Shown: positions 61,042-64,000 of the stretch, piece after piece | Layout of the letters: every line of letters starts with the position of its first letter | Position numbering within the stretch: position 1 is the first letter of the stretch | Origin: Jeotgalibacillus soli | Lineage (GTDB): Bacteria > Bacillota > Bacilli > Bacillales > Jeotgalibacillaceae | Assembly (NCBI RefSeq): GCF_000829435.1 | Contig: NZ_JXRP01000018.1 | Location: forward strand, 372,001 to 436,000 | Reading direction: 5' to 3' | DNA length: 64,000 nucleotides | Notes under the pieces: generated by a model | Databases searched by the model: none | Told to the model about the DNA's origin: nothing | Seen by the model: the letters and a program-made list of their open reading frames with translations, nothing else | Position numbers and translations under genes: made by a program

Positions 61042-61344
61042 GTTGATTGGAGCGGATATGTGAACTCCTGAGGGAATGTGAATCAAAGGGAGACCCCCAC
61101 AGGCGCATAGCTAGGCTGCTGAAAAAGTCGCTCATTTTCAAACTCGTAAAATCAATTCCCCAAATAACAGTGATTTTACGATTGATTGTGGGACATAACC
61201 ACTACAATATTATGAAAAAAGAGAGATAAAGTGGAGATTAATTTTTCGCTATTTTTGAAAACCTTACTTTTTCAGTGCCCTCCGCATAGCGCCGTGGAGC
61301 GTCGGACCGCCCGCGGAAAGCGAACGCGGGCAGCGGAAATCAAC
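61042..61344. repeat. Bacillar GTTGATTGGAGCG...AATCAAC repeat element, interrupted
   Basis: The ends GTTGATTGGAGCG (61042-61054) and AATCAAC (61338-61344) and the GC-rich core with GCCCGCGGAAAGCGAACGCG resemble a dispersed intergenic repeat common in bacilli. It is split by an insertion at 61112-61283. Without that insertion it would be about 124 bases. Confidence 0.7.
61112..61283. mobile_element. Small MITE-like insertion nested in the repeat
   Basis: A 172-base segment with the terminal inverted repeat CTGAAAAAGT (61119-61128) and ACTTTTTCAG (61266-61275), each followed by related bases. It is flanked on both sides by GCATAGC (61105-61111 and 61284-61290), which looks like a 7-base target duplication. 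It has no transposase gene, so it is a non-autonomous element. Confidence 0.65.
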
Positions 61345-61369
61345 AAACAAGTTTTACAGAGCCACGCAA

Positions 61370-62632
61370 TTAAGTTAGGAATAGAGAAATTTGCGGGAAA
61401 ATAATGATCAGGATAAGAACGATTATAAAGATAGCGAAAAATGGTACTACGCCCCTTATGACCTTTTCCACTTTTTCCTCACTTATCCCGCTGACCACAA
61501 ATAGATTTAATCCTACAGGAGGGGTAATCATTCCGATTTCCATATTGACGACCATAATAATAGCAAAATGAATGACGTCGATTTCCAATGCTGAAATAAT
61601 CGGCAGGAAGATTGGAAGTGTAATTAAAATGATCGCAGTCGGCTCCAAGAACATCCCTAGTACAAAAAACAGCAGACTTACAACGAGTAAAAACATCCAT
61701 TTATTAAACCCGCTGTCACTTACCCATGCAGCAAAGTCTTGAGGCACTTGTTCGGTAGTTAAAAACATACCAAAAACAAGAGCTGCAGCAATGATTAAAA
61801 AGATCATAGAAGTAGTGTTAATTGATTCTTTTAGAATTTCGCTGAAATTACTAAACGATAATTCTTTGTAGATAAAAATAGAAACTATGATGGCATATAG
61901 GGCAGCTAGAAATGAAGCTTCTGTTGGTGTAACAATACCTGAATAGATGCTCCCTAAAATTAAAATAGGCATAATCAGGCCCCAAACAGCTTTTAAGGTT
62001 GGTCTCCATCGATCTTGAAGAGGTATTTTTTCTAAACCGCCATATCCTTTTCTATAAGCTACAATCACGGCATAAACCATCAGGGCAAAACCTAACAATA
62101 TGCCAGGTAAAATCCCTGCTGAAAATAGCCTGCCGGTCGACTGCTCCGCAACGGACCCATATAGAATAAGGGGTATGGAAGGTGGAATCAAAATTCCTAA
62201 TGTACCAGCTGAAGCTACTAATCCCATTGTATATTTCTTATCATAGCCAGCCTTAACCATCATGGGGATCATAATGGCTCCTATCGCTGCTGCAGTAGCA
62301 GGACTCGATCCTGAGATAGCAGCAAATATCATACAGGTGACGACTGTAACAATCGATAATCCTCCTTTTGTATGTCCAATCCATACGCGAATACAATCTA
62401 TTAAGTACTTTGATATTCCTCCTTTTGCCATAATTAAGCCTGCAAACACAAATCCGGGAATCGCCATCAGTGTTGTGCTATTTACTCCTGTAAACATTTT
62501 TTGAATTACGGTATTAAGGGAGAAATCGACCATCCAAAGCCCTATAATACTTGAAACACCTAAACTAATTGCGATAGGAACTCTAAGAAAAGCAAACACA
62601 AATAATAACGTAATTACGACAATTGCTGCCAT
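61370..62632 (-). CDS. dctM: TRAP transporter large permease subunit, DctM family
   Basis: A 420-residue protein with many membrane helices, second DctM-type subunit of the window. VPIAISLGVSSIIGLWM near residue 18, MAIPGFVFAGLIMAKGGISK near residue 56, GILIPPSIPLILYGSVAE near residue 150 and EIGMITPPVGLNLFVVSG near residue 365 are the paired family motifs. It starts immediately at the dctQ stop on the minus strand (ATG overlap of one base). A CitE-like lyase gene follows. The substrate is likely a carboxylate. Confidence 0.93.
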   Translation of the reverse strand: MAAIVVITLLFVFAFLRVPIAISLGVSSIIGLWMVDFSLNTVIQKMFTGVNSTTLMAIPGFVFAGLIMAKGGISKYLIDCIRVWIGHTKGGLSIVTVVTCMIFAAISGSSPATAAAIGAIMIPMMVKAGYDKKYTMGLVASAGTLGILIPPSIPLILYGSVAEQSTGRLFSAGILPGILLGFALMVYAVIVAYRKGYGGLEKIPLQDRWRPTLKAVWGLIMPILILGSIYSGIVTPTEASFLAALYAIIVSIFIYKELSFSNFSEILKESINTTSMIFLIIAAALVFGMFLTTEQVPQDFAAWVSDSGFNKWMFLLVVSLLFFVLGMFLEPTAIILITLPIFLPIISALEIDVIHFAIIMVVNMEIGMITPPVGLNLFVVSGISEEKVEKVIRGVVPFFAIFIIVLILIIIFPQISLFLT

Positions 62633-63120
62633 TAATAATCCACCTCACTTATCTCTGTTTCTTTTTTAATAAAAAATCGATATGCTTTTTCACAAAAACG
62701 AATAAATAGTAACACACCAGTAATGGGCATAATTAAGTAATTTATCCATACAGGAACGCCGACATCAATGGTTTTTATTCCTTGGTCATATGCTGTTAGA
62801 ACCATCTCCATACCGGTCCAAGCAATGAATAGACTAAAGCCGATACCAACTAATAGAGTTATCATCTGACAAAACTTTTTAAGGGCAGGACCTGCTTTAT
62901 CGTATAGAATGTCAATTGATATATGTTTGTTTTCTCGCAGGGCAGTGGAGAATCCAATAAAAATTGCCCATACAAGCATCATGGTATAAATTTCTGTTGC
63001 CCAGCTTTGAGATTGTCCTAAAACATACCTCGTAAACACTGAATATAGACTTATTCCAATTCCAAATACAAAAAGTATTCCAGATATCGTATTTTCAATT
63101 AGTGTTAATGCTTTCATCAA
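62632..63120 (-). CDS. dctQ: TRAP transporter small membrane subunit, DctQ family
   Basis: A 162-residue four-helix protein. WATEIYTMMLVWAIFIGFST near residue 40 is the family-typical segment, with helices near residues 10-30, 45-65, 85-108 and 128-150. It overlaps dctM by one base and has AGGAGGAAAT ahead of its ATG. A perfect cre box lies about 125 bases upstream. The binding protein gene at 63778 is divergent rather than in the same operon, so it may or may not be the partner. Confidence 0.88.
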   Translation of the reverse strand: MMKALTLIENTISGILFVFGIGISLYSVFTRYVLGQSQSWATEIYTMMLVWAIFIGFSTALRENKHISIDILYDKAGPALKKFCQMITLLVGIGFSLFIAWTGMEMVLTAYDQGIKTIDVGVPVWINYLIMPITGVLLFIRFCEKAYRFFIKKETEISEVDY

Positions 63121-63142
63121 ATTATTTCCTCCTCTGTAATTT

Positions 63143-63159
63143 TGTATTTAGGATCCAAT
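63143..63159. promoter_or_regulatory. Repeated motif, copy 1, upstream of the second dctQ
   Basis: TGTATTTAGGATCCAAT, identical to copy 2 at 63292. The core GGATCC is palindromic. It lies about 25 bases upstream of the dctQ start and is a likely operator of a regulator outside this window. Confidence 0.65.
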
Positions 63160-63245
63160 GATCAAAAAGATGATCTAAAAGGATAATTTTTTTGATCGTT
63201 TAATCAGACTTTGTCCTCAAGTTTATTATTTCTACAGAAAATAAC

Positions 63246-63259
63246 AGAAAGCGCTTACA
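63246..63259 (-). promoter_or_regulatory. cre box (CcpA site) upstream of the second dctQ
   Basis: On the minus strand it reads TGTAAGCGCTTTCT, matching the cre consensus at every position. It suggests CcpA repression of the second TRAP transporter. Confidence 0.82.
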
Positions 63260-63291
63260 AAATTATTTAAAAAAATTGAATAATATATACA

Positions 63292-63308
63292 TGTATTTAG
63301 GATCCAAT
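63292..63308. promoter_or_regulatory. Repeated motif, copy 2
   Basis: A 17-base exact repeat of the motif at 63143-63159. A looser copy (TGTATTTTGGATACGA) lies at 63451-63466 and an inverted one (TTGTATCCAAT) near 63585-63595, so four related sites occupy the gap between the divergent genes. Confidence 0.65.
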
Positions 63309-63680
63309 ATTGAGTATCTAATGAATTTGTTGATCTGGAGACATTTAAAGCATAATTACTCTGATAACTTCGAGTGATTATTTAAAAACGATAGAAAATC
63401 TCCATTCTATTTTTAGAAATATAGGAATTTAAGCCCTCCTTTTAAACTCTTGTATTTTGGATACGAGGTTACAAAATACATAATAATATAATTTCAAATG
63501 AACAACAAGTATAATTTTTGAATTATCACAAAATTTAAAAATATTCTTTACAACAATTTTCATATGTGATAATTTGTTATTAAATTGTATCCAATAACCA
63601 ATAAGTTTGACGTAAATTCTTTGGTATTAAGGTATTTATTAGCTAAGAAACATCTATGCAAGAGTTTTTTTAATGATTTA

Positions 63681-63694
63681 TGATAACGCTTACA
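63681..63694 (+). promoter_or_regulatory. cre-like box upstream of the second dctP
   Basis: TGATAACGCTTACA has one mismatch to the cre consensus (T for A at position 4). It lies 83 bases before the binding protein gene. Confidence 0.55.
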
Positions 63695-63777
63695 AAAAAT
63701 TATTGGGTGAAAGGAGTGAAAAATTAAAAGAATCAAATATTATTTCTATACCAAAAAAATGATATGGGGGAGTAATG

Positions 63778-64000
63778 ATGAAGAAATATACATTAACTTT
63801 TTTTCTATTAACGGTAATCATCATGTTGGCAGCATGTGGCGATGATAGTTCTTCGGGTGGATCGTCTGGAGATGGAGACGGTGTAGAGGAAATGACCCTT
63901 AAGTTTGCACATGTGGTAGCAGAAAACACCCCAAAGCATCAAGGGGCATTGGCAATGAAGGAATATATAGAAGCTGAATCTGATGGGAAAATAGAATTAG
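63778..64000 (+). CDS. dctP: TRAP transporter substrate-binding lipoprotein, DctP family (cut by window edge)
   Basis: The first 74 residues of a second DctP-type receptor. A lipoprotein signal (MKKYTLTFFLLTVIIMLAAC, lipobox LAAC) is followed by a Ser/Gly/Asp-rich linker and then MTLKFAHVVAENTPKHQGAL, the usual start of the DctP fold. I use the second of two adjacent ATGs because GGGGGAG then lies 5 bases away. The gene continues beyond the window. It is divergent from the dctQ/dctM pair. Confidence 0.85.
   Translation, partial: MKKYTLTFFLLTVIIMLAACGDDSSSGGSSGDGDGVEEMTLKFAHVVAENTPKHQGALAMKEYIEAESDGKIEL

Noticed and set aside
61042-61344. CRISPR-like or tandem repeat at the GC-rich segment
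   Set aside because: There is one interrupted copy with inverted ends and no regularly spaced direct repeats; no CRISPR array was seen anywhere in the window.

Overview
The window looks like a chromosomal segment of a low-GC, Gram-positive, spore-former-type Bacillaceae bacterium (Bacillus sensu lato). The reasons are strong AAGGAGG-type ribosome binding sites, frequent TTG and GTG starts, CcpA-type cre boxes, an LtaS-family enzyme, YuiD, GlpP, an FbpB-like small protein, and a GTTGATTGGAGCG...AATCAAC repeat of the kind common in bacilli. No rRNA, tRNA, CRISPR array or replication origin was seen. The genus cannot be fixed from the sequence alone.

Layout. (1) 1-12.2 kb: a TRAP transporter (dctP, dctQ, dctM) leads into a prenyl-FMN decarboxylase module (ubiX, ubiD) with an aldehyde dehydrogenase, an iron alcohol dehydrogenase and an R2-like ligand-binding oxidase (R2lox). 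A second unit with its own cre box follows: an aryl-alcohol-type zinc alcohol dehydrogenase and a second aldehyde dehydrogenase. (2) 12.2-22 kb: small housekeeping and accessory genes, an MFS carrier with a clear promoter and operator, a decayed IS1595-family transposase, truncated genes, an LtaS paralogue and yuiD. (3) 22-28 kb: a glycerol-3-phosphate/glycerophosphodiester uptake operon (glpP, ugpC, ugpA, ugpE, ugpB, ugpQ) behind a terminator-bearing leader. (4) 28.8-35.7 kb: a divergent locus with a GntR regulator, an HMG-CoA lyase, a class III CoA-transferase, a sodium symporter pair, an MFS carrier and a flavin reductase-like protein. Palindromic TTGTATACAA operators lie between the divergent genes. 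(5) 36.7-41.3 kb: a DUF1611 protein overlapping a PLP racemase-family protein, with a nearby dipeptidase, suggesting D-amino-acid or dipeptide metabolism. (6) 44.1-55.5 kb: a complete-looking meta-cleavage operon for aromatic compounds. It has a two-component flavin monooxygenase, an FAD synthetase-like protein, an extradiol dioxygenase, hydrolases, a hydratase, an aldolase and an acylating acetaldehyde dehydrogenase. Upstream is a regulator joining a DmpR/XylR-type aromatic sensor to a PucR-type output. (7) 55.8-64 kb: a dead histidine kinase gene, an FbpB-like protein, a fosmidomycin-resistance-type MFS protein, a CitE-like lyase and a second TRAP transporter, with a nested repeat element.

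How the genes could work together (inference): regions 1 and 6 fit uptake, side-chain oxidation and decarboxylation of an aromatic compound, then ring hydroxylation, ring cleavage and conversion to pyruvate and acetyl-CoA. The catabolic units carry cre boxes, so they are probably repressed by CcpA when better carbon is present. The most striking features are the R2lox gene next to ubiD/ubiX, the hybrid aromatic-sensing regulator, and an FAD synthetase-like gene without a recognisable riboflavin kinase half inside the monooxygenase operon. Between the operons the segment is littered with decayed genes.
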